Below the pieces are notes generated by a model. It had not been told where the DNA came from and searched no databases. It was given only the letters and a program-made list of their open reading frames with translations. This document shows, piece after piece, positions 36,811 to 37,658 of a stretch of 37,658 bases of DNA. This DNA is from JAYVYM01 sp046593925 (GTDB taxonomy: Bacteria; Actinomycetota; Actinomycetes; Mycobacteriales; SCTD01): assembly GCA_046593925.1 (NCBI GenBank), contig JBKJQN010000076.1, positions 1 to 37,658 of the forward strand, in the 5' to 3' direction. Position numbers and translations under genes: made by a program. How positions within the stretch are numbered: the stretch's first letter is position 1; each line of letters opens with the position of its first letter.

Positions 36811-37658
36811 ATGACCGTCACCGTCCAGAACCCGTCCGGGCGCGAGTCGACCGGCGGCACCGGTCGGGTCGCCCGCGTGATCGGCCCCGTCGTCGACGTC
36901 GAGTTCCCGCCCGACGAGATGCCCGAGATCTACAACGCCCTCAACGTCGAGCGCACGCTCGGCGGTGACAGCGCCGTCCTCACCCTCGAGGTCGCCGGTC
37001 ACATCGGCGACAACATGGTCCGGGCCATCTCGATGCAGCCCACCGACGGCCTGGTGCGCGGCGCCCCGGTGCAGGACACCGGCGCAGCGATCTCGGTGCC
37101 GGTCGGCAACGCGACGAAGGGCCACGTGTTCAACGCGCTGGGCCAGCCGCTCGACGTCGAGAGCATCGACGCCGACACCTACTGGCCGATTCACCGGCCG
37201 TCGCCACCTTTTGACCAGCTGGAGAGCAAGACCGAGATCTTCACGACCGGGATCAAGGTCATCGACCTGCTCGCCCCGTACGTCTCCGGCGGCAAGATCG
37301 GCCTGTTCGGCGGGGCCGGCGTCGGCAAGACCGTCCTCATCCAGGAGATGATCAACCGGGTCGCGAAGCAGTTCAGTGGCGTGTCGGTGTTTGCCGGCGT
37401 GGGGGAGCGCACCCGCGAAGGCAACGACCTGTTCCTGGAGATGGAGGAGGCGGACGTCCTGAAGGACACCGCCCTGGTGTTCGGGCAGATGGACGAGCCG
37501 CCGGGAACCCGGCTGCGGGTCGCGCTGTCGGCCCTGACGATGGCGGAGTACTTCCGCGACGTGCAGAAGCAGGACGTCCTGCTGTTCATCGACAACATCT
37601 TCCGTTTCACGCAGGCCGGCTCGGAGGTGTCGACCCTGCTGGGTCGGATGCCCAGCGC
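36811..37658 (+). CDS. atpD: ATP synthase F1 subunit beta (5' part only)
   Basis: The first 282 codons of the catalytic beta subunit; the gene is cut by the right edge. RVARVIGPVVDVEFPPDEMP is the N-terminal barrel, and the Walker A loop GGAGVGKT is at residues 167-174, with the catalytic-Glu motif GVGERTREGNDL following. Walker B is in DVLLFIDNIFRFTQAGSE. All residues needed for catalysis that fall in the window are present. Start ATG 36811 follows the purine-rich AGAGAGATAGAGA. atpC (epsilon) is expected beyond the window. Confidence 0.97.
   Translation, partial: MTVTVQNPSGRESTGGTGRVARVIGPVVDVEFPPDEMPEIYNALNVERTLGGDSAVLTLEVAGHIGDNMVRAISMQPTDGLVRGAPVQDTGAAISVPVGNATKGHVFNALGQPLDVESIDADTYWPIHRPSPPFDQLESKTEIFTTGIKVIDLLAPYVSGGKIGLFGGAGVGKTVLIQEMINRVAKQFSGVSVFAGVGERTREGNDLFLEMEEADVLKDTALVFGQMDEPPGTRLRVALSALTMAEYFRDVQKQDVLLFIDNIFRFTQAGSEVSTLLGRMPS

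Noticed and set aside
33984..36860. A 958-codon open frame on the minus strand
   Set aside because: It is the antisense shadow of atpH-atpA-atpG, whose products are unmistakable; the very GC-rich third positions leave few stops on the opposite strand.

Overview
The window is about 70% GC by eye, with dense, mostly overlapping genes, many GTG starts, a nickel superoxide dismutase, a fused Kgd-type 2-oxoglutarate dehydrogenase and an RsbW/UsfX-SigF pair. These point to a high-GC actinomycete (Actinobacteria), perhaps near the Frankiales, Geodermatophilales or Kineosporiales; I cannot resolve the order from sequence alone. Almost everything is core chromosome. I see no insertion sequence, prophage, integrase, CRISPR array or defence island, and no candidate for a wholly new multi-gene system. 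The unusual signals are small regulatory and coupling features inside conserved operons.

Layout. 1-2286 (minus strand): a stress module with sodN (Ni-SOD), a histidine phosphatase and a GNAT acetyltransferase, then the anti-sigma factor RsbW and the start of its sigma factor, which runs off the left edge. 2343-5771 (plus): sodX, the protease that matures SodN, divergent from sodN; then malic enzyme, a zinc-less MDR oxidoreductase and a rhomboid protease. 5914-10011 (minus): a DUF6104 peptide translationally overlapped with kgd, then a tiny doubtful ORF. 10066-12307 (plus): an SDR oxidoreductase and a secreted lipoprotein hydrolase. 12308-12634 holds no gene but two inverted repeats; tRNA-Arg(CCG) follows on the minus strand.

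12783-21851: a single-domain response regulator, a convergent DUF3105 membrane protein, then a tight run argS-lysA-(small Cys-motif membrane protein)-hom-(12-codon mini-ORF)-thrC-MFS transporter-thrB. It makes lysine and threonine from the aspartate pathway, and the transporter may export a product. 21852-24386: a long structured leader and rho, which begins with TTG and has a roughly 255-residue low-complexity insert. 24387-25114: no intact gene, only a likely decayed DUF559 fragment and the rpmE promoter region.

25115-37658 (plus): the conserved actinobacterial series rpmE-prfA-prmC-tsaC(sua5)-LMW phosphatase-glyA-wecA-like-AtpI-like-AtpZ-like-atpBEFHAGD. It joins translation factors (release factor, its methylase, the t6A enzyme), one-carbon metabolism, cell-envelope lipid-linked sugar synthesis and the F1Fo ATP synthase; atpD is cut by the right edge. 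Start codons in this half nearly all overlap or abut the preceding stop, so translational coupling is probably widespread. Several first genes of transcription units lack a ribosome binding site but have a TAnnnT box exactly 12 bases before the start codon, which is the pattern of leaderless actinobacterial mRNAs.
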